Positions 6,714-14,555 of a stretch of DNA of 18,270 nucleotides are shown here, piece by piece. Source of the stretch: Bacteroidia bacterium (GTDB lineage Bacteria > Bacteroidota > Bacteroidia > Bacteroidales > Prolixibacteraceae); NCBI GenBank assembly GCA_025358395.1, contig JANYJT010000156.1, forward strand, positions 1-18,270, read 5' to 3'. The translations under genes were made by a program, and so were the position numbers. Positions within the stretch are counted from its first letter, which is position 1; each line of letters starts with the position of its first letter. The notes beneath the pieces were generated by a model. That model made no database searches. It was not told where the DNA came from and saw nothing but the letters and a program-made list of their open reading frames with translations.

Positions 6714-7709
6714 TTACAGATGATCGTAGCAAAGTTGTATGGTTTGCAAGGAGGATTCGGGCAAACATTCAACCGGTGGCCTGTTTTGATTCATGCACTG
6801 GGCGAAATAGTCAATCTCATTAAAAAATCCATCTCCCGCCTTACCGGAAGGTATTTCTTCCAAACCGGAATCAGTGGCAATCTGAATAATATCCCCTTTC
6901 GCTGATGAGTATTGTACGCTTGCCAGCTCAAATTTGGCCATGTAACCCGCCTGAAAAGGAAAATTTGAATGAAAGATGTTTCCTCCTTCAATTTTCACAT
7001 TTATATCCTTGTCAAAATAACTCCACAAGGCAGTAATGTAATCGTGTTTGCTGAGAAGACCCGGCAGATAGTTGCATTTTATACTGCCAGGCTTTCCAAG
7101 TATCTGATTCACGAAATCAATGTCATGAATGAGTAAGTCAAAAAGTGCGCCACCTGATGATCCATAAGTGACCCTGCGATCCATCCACTCACCCCAGGAT
7201 GGAACTCCTGAGAACCTGGACATCGACAGAAATTTAAGTTTTCCATATTGGCCTGTATCTATCAGCTTCTTCAATTTTTGATAAGGTGGCATAAATCGAA
7301 CAACATGGCCAACCATCAGGATTTTTTCTTTCTCTTTCGCTAATCTGATTAACTCTTCTGCCTGCTTCATATTTAAACAAAAAGGCTTTTCCAACAAAAC
7401 ATGCTTTCCATGCAGCAATACCTTTCTGGTCATTTCGTAATGAAGATCGGTATGAAGGCAGATGTGAACAGCATCAAAATCTTCAAATTCAAGGCAGTCG
7501 TCCAGACTGACGTAGTTTCGAATGGCCAACAACCTTCCTATGTCGACAGATCCGGTTGAAAAATTGCCTGTTTGTGCAAGACATTTGTCCGTAACAGCAT
7601 TTGGATTCTTATCAATGATGGCAACCAATTCTAAATCGCTGTTCTTTAGAATATTTTCAGCATGAGTCATTCCCATAAAACCGAAACCCAGAATAGCGAC
7701 TTTCTTCAT
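6714..7709 (-). CDS. Gfo/Idh/MocA-family NAD(P)-dependent oxidoreductase
   Basis: This 331-residue cytoplasmic dehydrogenase of sugars or cyclitols begins with a Rossmann fold (AILGFGFMG at about 5-13, then the acidic end of strand two in AIIDKN). The family motif EKPF follows at 107-110, where Lys108 serves cofactor and substrate. The C-terminal domain carries GGALFDLLIHDIDF at about 186-199 with the usual Asp191 and His195. It is the first gene of a two-gene leftward operon with the aminotransferase and is divergent from an AraC regulator 160 bases away. A known parallel is NtdC/NtdA (3-oxidation then amination of glucose 6-phosphate). Whether the substrate here is a sugar, a nucleotide sugar or an inositol cannot be decided from the sequence. 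Confidence 0.92.
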   Translation of the reverse strand: MKKVAILGFGFMGMTHAENILKNSDLELVAIIDKNPNAVTDKCLAQTGNFSTGSVDIGRLLAIRNYVSLDDCLEFEDFDAVHICLHTDLHYEMTRKVLLHGKHVLLEKPFCLNMKQAEELIRLAKEKEKILMVGHVVRFMPPYQKLKKLIDTGQYGKLKFLSMSRFSGVPSWGEWMDRRVTYGSSGGALFDLLIHDIDFVNQILGKPGSIKCNYLPGLLSKHDYITALWSYFDKDINVKIEGGNIFHSNFPFQAGYMAKFELASVQYSSAKGDIIQIATDSGLEEIPSGKAGDGFFNEIDYFAQCMNQNRPPVECLPESSLQTIQLCYDHL

Positions 7710-7869
7710 ATGTTGGATTACTTACTATGAATTCTATATTCTTAACACCTATCAATACAAACATAATTTTAAAATCAGTTGCATTTTAATCACAAATTAT
7801 CAAAGATTAGTATAATTTTGTCAATATTTTGGCTACAAACCACTACTATTAAACAATAATATACCAGAT
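7710..7869. promoter_or_regulatory. Divergent promoter region, oxidoreductase operon / AraC gene
   Basis: This 160-base AT-rich stretch must hold the promoters for both sides. On the minus strand TATGTTTG (7758-7765) fits the -7 box TAnnTTTG, but no TTTG lies at the right distance. On the plus strand TAATTTTG (7813-7820) fits the -7 box for the AraC gene, again without a proper -33 box. The missing -33 boxes fit promoters that depend on an activator. An inverted repeat AAATTAT (7794-7800) / ATAATTT (7812-7818) overlaps the plus-strand box and could be a binding site. Confidence 0.5.
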
Positions 7870-8745
7870 ATGAAGGCGACTTATCAAAAAATTCTTTTAA
7901 GTGAAGGTTCGTCATTTGTAGCCACCAGGTTAATATTACCTAGATTTCACTCAGAGTACCACTTTCATCCCGAATATGAATTAAAGTACGTGATCGAAAG
8001 TAAAGGGAAAAGATTCGTTGGTGATTCGATAGAGAATTTTCAGGAAGGGGATCTTATCCTTCTGGGACCGAATATTCCTCATTACTGGAAAAACGATGAT
8101 ATTCACGATCAATCAGATTTGATGCAATCGAAGGCTGTCGTTGTAATGTTTTCGGAGGAGTTTCTGGGCAAGGATTTTTTTAGTTTGCAGGAGATGATTC
8201 CAATCAGGGAAATCCTCAATAAATCTCGGGCAGGACTTGTGTTCCCCAATGCGATACATAGCATCATACCGCAAATGATGGATGATCTTACAAGAGCCAA
8301 GGGACCCCATAGAATCATCCTGATGCTTGAAATTCTTACAGAAATGATGAATTTGGAGTCCGGAAAATTGCTTACAGAGGAGTTTACTACCGGAACTCCA
8401 TTTTTGGATACAAACAGTCCATCCTTTGTAAGGCTTCAGAAAGTGCACCATTATGTGATCAAGAATTTTCATTATCCACTTCAAATTGAAGATGTTGCCC
8501 AAATTGCCAACATGACTCCTCATGCTTTTTGTAAATATTTTAAGAAAAGCACAAAAAAGACTTTTATGACATTCCTTAACGAATTAAGGGTCTGTCATGC
8601 AAAAAAACTGCTGATTGAGAACAGGATTCCTATATCGCAAATTTGTATTGAATCAGGATTTAACAATGTTTCCAATTTCAACAGACAATTCAAGACCGGA
8701 ACAAATATGACACCGAGCGACTTTAAAGCAATGTATATTAACTAA
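7870..8745 (+). CDS. AraC-family transcriptional regulator with cupin sensor domain
   Basis: This is a 291-residue two-domain regulator. The N-terminal part (about 20-110) is a cupin-type ligand-binding barrel, with HSEYHFHPEYEL at about 27-38 and EGDLILLGPNIPHYW at about 59-73. The C-terminal 100 residues hold the paired helix-turn-helix of the family: IEDVAQIANMTPHAFCKYFKK, then ISQICIESGFNNVSNFNRQFK with the closing TGTNMTPSDF. It probably binds a sugar-like effector and activates or represses the divergent oxidoreductase-aminotransferase operon. That link is inferred from head-to-head arrangement. The ATG at 7870 gives a full-length family member. Confidence 0.93.
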   Translation: MKATYQKILLSEGSSFVATRLILPRFHSEYHFHPEYELKYVIESKGKRFVGDSIENFQEGDLILLGPNIPHYWKNDDIHDQSDLMQSKAVVVMFSEEFLGKDFFSLQEMIPIREILNKSRAGLVFPNAIHSIIPQMMDDLTRAKGPHRIILMLEILTEMMNLESGKLLTEEFTTGTPFLDTNSPSFVRLQKVHHYVIKNFHYPLQIEDVAQIANMTPHAFCKYFKKSTKKTFMTFLNELRVCHAKKLLIENRIPISQICIESGFNNVSNFNRQFKTGTNMTPSDFKAMYIN

Positions 8746-8748
8746 AGA

Positions 8749-8797
8749 AGGATACAGGATAGAGGATAAAGGTTAAAGGATAAAGGTTAAAGGAAGG
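8749..8797. repeat. Seven tandem 7-bp repeats (AGGATAA/AGGTTAA)
   Basis: Seven heptamers follow one another without a gap: AGGATAC, AGGATAG, AGGATAA, AGGTTAA, AGGATAA, AGGTTAA and AGGAAGG. The middle four form two perfect copies of a 14-bp unit (8763-8776, 8777-8790). The array starts three bases after the AraC stop and ends 77 bases before the phosphodiesterase start. It is intergenic, so changes in copy number would not shift a reading frame but would change the spacing of the AraC 3' end and the next gene's leader. Confidence 0.85.
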
Positions 8798-8874
8798 AAC
8801 GCATCGTTCATGATTTCCGGATAATAGATTTTTTAAAATCCAAGAATCCAAATTCATCATCTAATTACCGCTCA

Positions 8875-9777
8875 ATGAAAAATATACTCACGTTAATTCT
8901 CATCTCTGTTTTCCTCTCGGGAAGTTCATTTTGTGCTGGTAGTCGTCCAGAATCAAAACTACCCCAAAAACTTGCTGATTTCCTGGCTTCGAAGCCGGAA
9001 TATGCCAAAACAAAGGCAGAAATGAAGAGTTTCAGAGCAGCAAAAACACCTGTTGTTGGCATCGCGACACATCGTGCAGCCAATGAATTTGCGCCAGAAA
9101 ATACTTTGGCTGCCATGCAAATAGCTCTGGATCTTAAAGTTGATTACATTGAAATGGACGTCCGTCAGACCAGGGATGGCAATTCAGTCATTCTTCATGA
9201 TGGAACCCTGAACCGGACCACCAGCGGTAAGGGTCTATTGAAAGAGTTGGATTTCTATGAAGCACGAGCATTCTCTGCCGGATTATGGTTTGATCCATTC
9301 TTTGTCTCCGAGAAAATACCAACACTTGAGGAAGCCTGCGATCTTCTATTTGAGCACAATGAAGAATTTGGGCACAAAACTTACTTCTATGTCGATTGCA
9401 AAGATATCAATGTGCAGAATCTTATCGAAGCATTGGGCAAATACAAGCTATTGGAAGGATCCGTATTCTATGTAAATGAGCAACAAATCGGCCAGATTCG
9501 GGCAATTGCACCAAATGCCCGTATGTTACCCGGATTACATAGTCCCAAAGATCTGGATCGTATGATCGACAACTTTCATCCTTATGCCCTTGATGTCAAC
9601 TGGGAAGATCTTTCGAATGAGCTCATAGTCAAGGCGCACGCAAAAGGAGTGAAAATATTTTCAGACGGATTCGGAGGGGACCAAAATGTCGAATCCTATG
9701 CCAAGGCGATCAAACTAGGTATTGATGTGATTTCGACAAATAAGGTATCTGTAATTTGCGAGGCAGCGGCAAAATAA
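8875..9777 (+). CDS. Exported glycerophosphodiester phosphodiesterase
   Basis: The enzyme (300 aa) should hydrolyse glycerophosphodiesters from phospholipid breakdown to glycerol 3-phosphate and an alcohol. A signal peptide (MKNILTLILISVFLSGSSFCAG) directs it to the periplasm. The residue before Cys20 is Phe, so a lipoprotein anchor is doubtful. Residues 25-58 form a charged helical linker. The GDPD barrel follows with THRAANEFAPENT at 65-77 (His66, Arg67, Glu75), IEMDVRQTRDG at 92-102 (metal ligands Glu93 and Asp95) and ILHDGTLNRTTSG at 106-118 (His108). The usual HRG is HRA here; all catalytic positions are kept. It is a single gene: the AraC gene upstream is separated by a repeat array, and a strong terminator follows. 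Confidence 0.94.
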   Translation: MKNILTLILISVFLSGSSFCAGSRPESKLPQKLADFLASKPEYAKTKAEMKSFRAAKTPVVGIATHRAANEFAPENTLAAMQIALDLKVDYIEMDVRQTRDGNSVILHDGTLNRTTSGKGLLKELDFYEARAFSAGLWFDPFFVSEKIPTLEEACDLLFEHNEEFGHKTYFYVDCKDINVQNLIEALGKYKLLEGSVFYVNEQQIGQIRAIAPNARMLPGLHSPKDLDRMIDNFHPYALDVNWEDLSNELIVKAHAKGVKIFSDGFGGDQNVESYAKAIKLGIDVISTNKVSVICEAAAK

Positions 9778-9778
9778 G

Positions 9779-9813
9779 ATAACCCACAAGGTTTTAAAAA
9801 TCTTGAGGGTTAT
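9779..9813 (+). terminator. Hairpin directly after the phosphodiesterase gene
   Basis: ATAACCC (9779-9785) pairs with GGGTTAT (9807-9813). Inside, after an A-A mismatch, CAAGGTTT pairs with AAATCTTG with one G-U, so the whole stem is about 16 positions long. It begins one base after the stop codon. The tail is only TTTATA, so it may work as a first terminator or as a 3'-end stabiliser together with the next hairpin. Confidence 0.6.
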
Positions 9814-9818
9814 TTTAT

Positions 9819-9858
9819 AAAAAAAATCCCCTTCGAAGTTTCGAAGGGGATTTTTTTT
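9819..9858. terminator. Bidirectional intrinsic terminator, perfect 19-bp inverted repeat
   Basis: Positions 9819-9837 (eight A, then TCCCCTTCGAA) are the exact reverse complement of 9840-9858 (TTCGAAGGGGA, then eight T), with only GT between. The GC-rich core with a U tract on both strands is a classic two-way terminator between convergent genes: the phosphodiesterase from the left and the rpoBC operon from the right. The right arm overlaps the last two bases of the DUF3467 stop codon region (9857-9859). Confidence 0.93.
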
Positions 9859-10171
9859 ATGCCTGGCCTTTTGGCGGACCAAATGGCGTAGAATTTATGG
9901 GGTCAAATCCGCCCTGTATTATAATTGGGCCATAAATTGCTTCGTACTTTTGTAAGTTTTCCTGCAAAGCTTTCATCAATCTTTTGGCATGGTCAGGAGT
10001 CAAAATAATCCTTGATTTTACCTGGGCTTTCGGTACACCTGGCACCACCCTGACAAAATCCACGACAAATTCTGAAGGAGAATGAGTGATGATGGCCAGA
10101 TTGGAATAAGTCCCCTGCGCCACTTCTTCGCTCAGTTCAATATTAAGCTGATTTTGATTGTCGTCCTGCAT
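9857..10171 (-). CDS. DUF3467 family protein, downstream of rpoC
   Basis: This small soluble protein (104 aa) is of unknown function. It matches what I know of family DUF3467: an acidic start, a strand-rich centre with SNLAIITHSPSEFVVDFVRVVPG (about 23-45, shown here in outline), then KSRIILTPDHAKRLMKALQEN near 52-72 and a glycine/proline-rich end. Members typically follow rpoC in Bacteroidota. The gene starts 16 bases after the rpoC stop with a good AAAGGA site (10177-10182), so it is co-transcribed with rpoB and rpoC. No catalytic or metal-binding residues stand out. The stop codon is merged into the operon terminator. Confidence 0.85.
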   Translation of the reverse strand: MQDDNQNQLNIELSEEVAQGTYSNLAIITHSPSEFVVDFVRVVPGVPKAQVKSRIILTPDHAKRLMKALQENLQKYEAIYGPIIIQGGFDPINSTPFGPPKGQA

Positions 10172-10187
10172 TTTGATCCTTTTGAAT

Positions 10188-13100
10188 TTATTCCTCTTCT
10201 TCTACAGTCTCGTATTTCTTATGGTCGATCAAACGATCATATTCGTCTTTGGAGCCTACCACGATATTTCTGAACATTGGGTTACCGGTACCGGCAGGAA
10301 TCAAATGTCCGCAAATAACGTTCTCTTTCAGTCCCTCTAAGTAGTCAACTTTGCCATTGATAGCGGCTTCGTTCAGTACCTTTGTAGTTTCCTGGAAAGA
10401 AGCGGCCGACATCCACGACTTCGTTTGAAGTGAAGCCCTGGTGATTCCCTGAAGTACCTGGCTGGAAGTCGCAGGGACTGCATCCCTTGCCTCAACAACC
10501 TTCTTGTCGCGTCGTTTCAGCATCGAATTCTCATCCCTTAACCTGCGGGCGGTAATGATCTGTCCAGCCTTCAGGTTTTCGGAATCTCCCGGTTCGGTTA
10601 CGATCTTCTTACCAAATACCCAGTCGTTTTCGGTGTTGAACTCCATCTTGTCAACGATTTGTTTTTCAAGGAAGCGGGTGTCACCCTGGTCTACAATTTC
10701 AACTTTACGCATCATCTGGCGAACAATCACCTCGAAATGCTTGTCATTGATCTTCACCCCTTGCATACGATAAACATCCTGCACTTCGTTCACGATATAC
10801 TCCTGAACTTTGGTTGGACCTTTGATGGCAAGGATATCAGACGGCGTTGTGGCTCCATCCGACAATGGAATTCCGGCGCGTACATAGTCGTTTTCCTGCA
10901 CCAGAATCTGGCGGGAAAGCGGAACGAGGTATTTCTTCTGTTCTCCGGTTCTTGAGGTAATGGTGATCTCACGGTTGCCACGTTTGATTTTGCCCAGCGA
11001 AATTTCACCATCGATCTCAGAAACAACAGCAGGATTTGAAGGGTTACGCGCCTCAAATAGTTCGGTCACCCTTGGAAGTCCACCTGTGATATCACCAGCT
11101 TTTCCTGATGCCCTTGGAATCTTGACCAAAACATCCCCTGCTTTAACAACTTGTCCTTCGTCCACGCTGATGTGACCTCCTACCGGAAGGTTGTAAAGCC
11201 TGATGTCATCTCCATTTTCGTCAAGAATACGCAAGGTCGGGTTCTTGGTTTTATCTCTGGTTTCAATAACTACCTTTTCGCGGTAGCCGGTCTGTTCGTC
11301 AGACTCTTCACGGTAGGTGGTACCATCGATAAAGTCCTGGAAATTAACCTTTCCATTAAACTCAGTGATGATAACCCCATTGTATGGATCCCATTCACAA
11401 ACGACTGAATCTTTTTTGATCTCGGATCCGTTTTGTATAAATAGTTTAGAACCATATGGCATGGAATGTGTGGAGAGAGGGATTCCGGTATTTTTATCCA
11501 GAATCTTCAACTCAGCCAAACGGCTGACAACGATGTCAACTTTCTCACCTTTTTCATCTGTCCATTCAACTGTACGCAATTCCTCAATTTCCGCGATACC
11601 GTCGTAACGTGAGATCACGGTAGATTGGGTGGAAACGTTACCCGCGATACCCCCAACGTGGAATGTACGCAGTGTCAGCTGTGTTCCAGGCTCACCGATG
11701 GATTGTGCGGCAATAACGCCAACAGCTTCACCCATCTGCACCATTTTACCGGTTGCCAGATTACGTCCGTAACATTTACCGCAAACACCATTCTCAGCTT
11801 CACATGTCAGCACTGAACGAATTTCGACTCTCTCGATAGGAGAGTCTTCAATGACCGCAGCTATCTCTTCGGTAATCTGTTCTCCTGAATGAACGATCAG
11901 TTTTCCTGTCATCGGATGATAAATATCGTGGACAGTGGTACGACCGAGAATTCTTTCAGACAAAGAGGCAACCACCTCTTCATTGTTTTTCAATGCAGAG
12001 GCAATCAGACCGCGCAACGTTCCACAATCGGGTTCGTTGATGATCACATCCTGTGCCACATCGACCAAACGACGGGTCAGATAACCGGCATCCGCTGTCT
12101 TCAGCGCAGTATCGGCCAAACCTTTACGGGCACCGTGGGTAGAGATAAAATATTCCAGTACCGAAAGGCCTTCTTTAAAATTGGCCAAAATCGGATTTTC
12201 AATAATCTGAGATCCGGTAGATCCTGACTTCTGGGGTTTAGCCATCAATCCACGCATCCCGCACAACTGGCGAATCTGCTCTTTGGAACCACGGGCGCCC
12301 GAATCCAACATCATGTAAATAGAGTTGAATCCTTGTTTATCCGTACTGATGGTCTTCATCACACTCTGCGTCAACTTGGCATTAACGTGTGTCCAAATAT
12401 CGATGACACCATTGTACCGTTCGTTGTTGGTGATGAAACCCATGTTATAATTGTTCGAAATTTCTTCGACACCGGCATAACCCTCGTCGACCATTTCTGT
12501 CTTGCCTTCAGGAATAATTACATCATCCAGGTTGAAGGAAAGACCACCGCGGTAAGCCATTTTGTATCCCAAATCTTTGATGTCATCAAGGAACTGTGCT
12601 GTAATAGCGTTGTTTGTTCTTTTCAGAATATCAGCAATAATATCACGCAAGGCCTTCTTGGTCATCAACTTATTCAGGTAACCGGCTTCTTTGGGTACAA
12701 ATTCATTGAAGAGAATACGTCCAACAGTTGTTTCTACGGTAGTAAGTTTTGCTTCTCCGCTTTCATCCAGATCCATCACTTTGCAATTGACGATGGTATG
12801 CATGTCAACAATGCCTTCGTTGTAAGCAATGATAGCCTCTTCGGGTGAATAGAAAGACAAACCTTCGCCCTTTGCTCCTTTACGGTGTTTGGTCATGTAA
12901 TAAAGACCAAGTACCATGTCCTGAGATGGCACTGTGATTGGCGCTCCATTCGCAGGGTTCAGAAGATTGTGCGATGAAAGCATCAACAGCTGTGCCTCCA
13001 GAATGGCAGCATTGCCAAGTGGAAGGTGAACGGCCATCTGGTCTCCGTCGAAGTCGGCGTTGAAACCTGTACAAACCAGCGGGTGCAAACGAATGGCTTT

Positions 13101-14468
13101 CCCTTCGACCAAAACCGGCTGGAATGCCTGAATAGAAAGTCTGTGCAAAGTAGGTGCACGGTTCAACAAAACCGGATGACCTTTCATTACATTTTCAAGA
13201 ATATCCCAGACAACAGGATCCTTCCTATCGACGATTTTTTTGGCCGATTTTACTGTTTTAACAATACCGCGTTCAATCAGTTTACGAATGACGAATGGTT
13301 TGTAAAGTTCTGCGGCCATTTCTTTTGGAATACCGCACTCATGTATTTTAAGGTTTGGTCCAACGACGATAACCGAACGGGCAGAGTAGTCGACGCGTTT
13401 ACCCAACAGGTTTTGACGGAAACGACCTTGCTTCCCTTTCAGAGAATCAGAAAGTGATTTCAGTGCGCGGTTGTTGTCAGTTTTAACGGCATTCGACTTA
13501 CGGCTGTTATCGAACAGAGAGTCGACAGCTTCCTGCAACATCCGTTTCTCATTGCGGAGAATAACTTCAGGCGCTTTGATCTCGATAAGTCTCTTGAGCC
13601 TGTTGTTGCGGATAATTACCCTGCGGTAGAGATCGTTCAGGTCGGACGTGGCAAAACGACCACCATCCAAAGGAACCAATGGACGAAGGTCAGGTGGAAT
13701 AACCGGTACAACTTTGACAATCATCCACTCCGGCTGATTTCTCACCTTAGAGGAACGGAAGGCTTCAACGACCTGAAGGCGTTTCAGTGCCTCGCTTTTG
13801 CGTTGCTGGGAACCTTCATTGCCTGCTTTGTTACGCAGATCATAGGAAAGTTCATCCAGATTTAGCCTTGAAAGCAGTTTATACAAAGCTTCGGCGCCCA
13901 TGTCGGCGATGAACTTGTCGGGATGTTCGTCATCCAGCAACTGGTTCTCTTTGGGAAGCGAATCGATGATGTCGATGTACTCTTCTTCTGTTAAAAAGTC
14001 GAGGTATTTGACGCCGTCATTGCGCTTAATACCGGCATTGATGACGACATAGCGCTCGTAATAAATGATCGAATCAAGTTTCTTGGTTGGTAAACCCAGC
14101 AAGTAACCAATCTTATTGGGCAAAGACTTGAAGTACCAAATGTGCACAACCGGCACAACAAGAGAAATGTGCCCCATTCTTTCGCGGCGGACTTTCTTCT
14201 CTGTAACCTCAACGCCACAACGGTCGCAAACGATTCCGCGGTAGCGGATACGCTTATATTTACCGCAATGACACTCGTAATCCTTCACAGGCCCGAAAAT
14301 TCTTTCGCAAAAAAGGCCATCACGCTCGGGTTTATAGGTCCGGTAGTTGATGGTTTCAGGTTTCAGGACTTCACCATGCGAACGTTCAAGAATTTCTTCG
14401 GGTGAAGCAAGACTGATACTGATCTTGGTGAAATTACTCTTAACCTTGTTATCTCTTCTGAATGCCAT
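10188..14468 (-). CDS. rpoC: DNA-directed RNA polymerase subunit beta'
   Basis: This is the largest RNA polymerase subunit, complete at 1426 residues, the usual length for Bacteroidota. The N-terminal zinc site has Cys66, Cys68, Cys81 and Cys84 (CHCGKY...CDRCGVEV). The catalytic magnesium loop [12 protein letters not shown] lies at 470-481 with Asp472, Asp474 and Asp476. The second zinc site is visible as [13 protein letters not shown] together with the earlier CGTLRGL, followed by the bridge/trigger-loop region with [16 protein letters not shown]. It starts at the ATG at 14468 without a Shine-Dalgarno sequence, 87 bases after rpoB. That gap contains a terminator-shaped hairpin. No frameshift or insertion is seen. 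Confidence 0.99.
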   Translation of the reverse strand: MAFRRDNKVKSNFTKISISLASPEEILERSHGEVLKPETINYRTYKPERDGLFCERIFGPVKDYECHCGKYKRIRYRGIVCDRCGVEVTEKKVRRERMGHISLVVPVVHIWYFKSLPNKIGYLLGLPTKKLDSIIYYERYVVINAGIKRNDGVKYLDFLTEEEYIDIIDSLPKENQLLDDEHPDKFIADMGAEALYKLLSRLNLDELSYDLRNKAGNEGSQQRKSEALKRLQVVEAFRSSKVRNQPEWMIVKVVPVIPPDLRPLVPLDGGRFATSDLNDLYRRVIIRNNRLKRLIEIKAPEVILRNEKRMLQEAVDSLFDNSRKSNAVKTDNNRALKSLSDSLKGKQGRFRQNLLGKRVDYSARSVIVVGPNLKIHECGIPKEMAAELYKPFVIRKLIERGIVKTVKSAKKIVDRKDPVVWDILENVMKGHPVLLNRAPTLHRLSIQAFQPVLVEGKAIRLHPLVCTGFNADFDGDQMAVHLPLGNAAILEAQLLMLSSHNLLNPANGAPITVPSQDMVLGLYYMTKHRKGAKGEGLSFYSPEEAIIAYNEGIVDMHTIVNCKVMDLDESGEAKLTTVETTVGRILFNEFVPKEAGYLNKLMTKKALRDIIADILKRTNNAITAQFLDDIKDLGYKMAYRGGLSFNLDDVIIPEGKTEMVDEGYAGVEEISNNYNMGFITNNERYNGVIDIWTHVNAKLTQSVMKTISTDKQGFNSIYMMLDSGARGSKEQIRQLCGMRGLMAKPQKSGSTGSQIIENPILANFKEGLSVLEYFISTHGARKGLADTALKTADAGYLTRRLVDVAQDVIINEPDCGTLRGLIASALKNNEEVVASLSERILGRTTVHDIYHPMTGKLIVHSGEQITEEIAAVIEDSPIERVEIRSVLTCEAENGVCGKCYGRNLATGKMVQMGEAVGVIAAQSIGEPGTQLTLRTFHVGGIAGNVSTQSTVISRYDGIAEIEELRTVEWTDEKGEKVDIVVSRLAELKILDKNTGIPLSTHSMPYGSKLFIQNGSEIKKDSVVCEWDPYNGVIITEFNGKVNFQDFIDGTTYREESDEQTGYREKVVIETRDKTKNPTLRILDENGDDIRLYNLPVGGHISVDEGQVVKAGDVLVKIPRASGKAGDITGGLPRVTELFEARNPSNPAVVSEIDGEISLGKIKRGNREITITSRTGEQKKYLVPLSRQILVQENDYVRAGIPLSDGATTPSDILAIKGPTKVQEYIVNEVQDVYRMQGVKINDKHFEVIVRQMMRKVEIVDQGDTRFLEKQIVDKMEFNTENDWVFGKKIVTEPGDSENLKAGQIITARRLRDENSMLKRRDKKVVEARDAVPATSSQVLQGITRASLQTKSWMSAASFQETTKVLNEAAINGKVDYLEGLKENVICGHLIPAGTGNPMFRNIVVGSKDEYDRLIDHKKYETVEEEE

Positions 14469-14508
14469 AATTTATAGGAAGTATTTGTAACATAACCAAA
14501 TGATTAAC

Positions 14509-14548
14509 AAAAAGCCGGCATCCGATGTGAATATCTCCGGATGCTGAC
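14509..14548 (-). terminator. Terminator-shaped hairpin between rpoB and rpoC
   Basis: On the minus strand GTCAGCATCCG (14548-14538) pairs with CGGATGCCGGC (14524-14514), leaving one A-C mismatch and one U-G pair. The loop has 13 bases, and five U residues (14513-14509) follow at once. This has the form of an intrinsic terminator, starting eight bases after the rpoB stop. As rpoC has no obvious promoter of its own downstream of it, the hairpin probably lets only part of the polymerases through, or acts on mRNA processing. Confidence 0.65.
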
Positions 14549-14555
14549 AAACCAA

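Noticed and set aside
8894..8940. Lipoprotein signal in the phosphodiesterase
   Set aside because: The residue before Cys20 is Phe rather than Gly, Ala or Ser, so the lipobox is not met; an ordinary signal peptide fits better.
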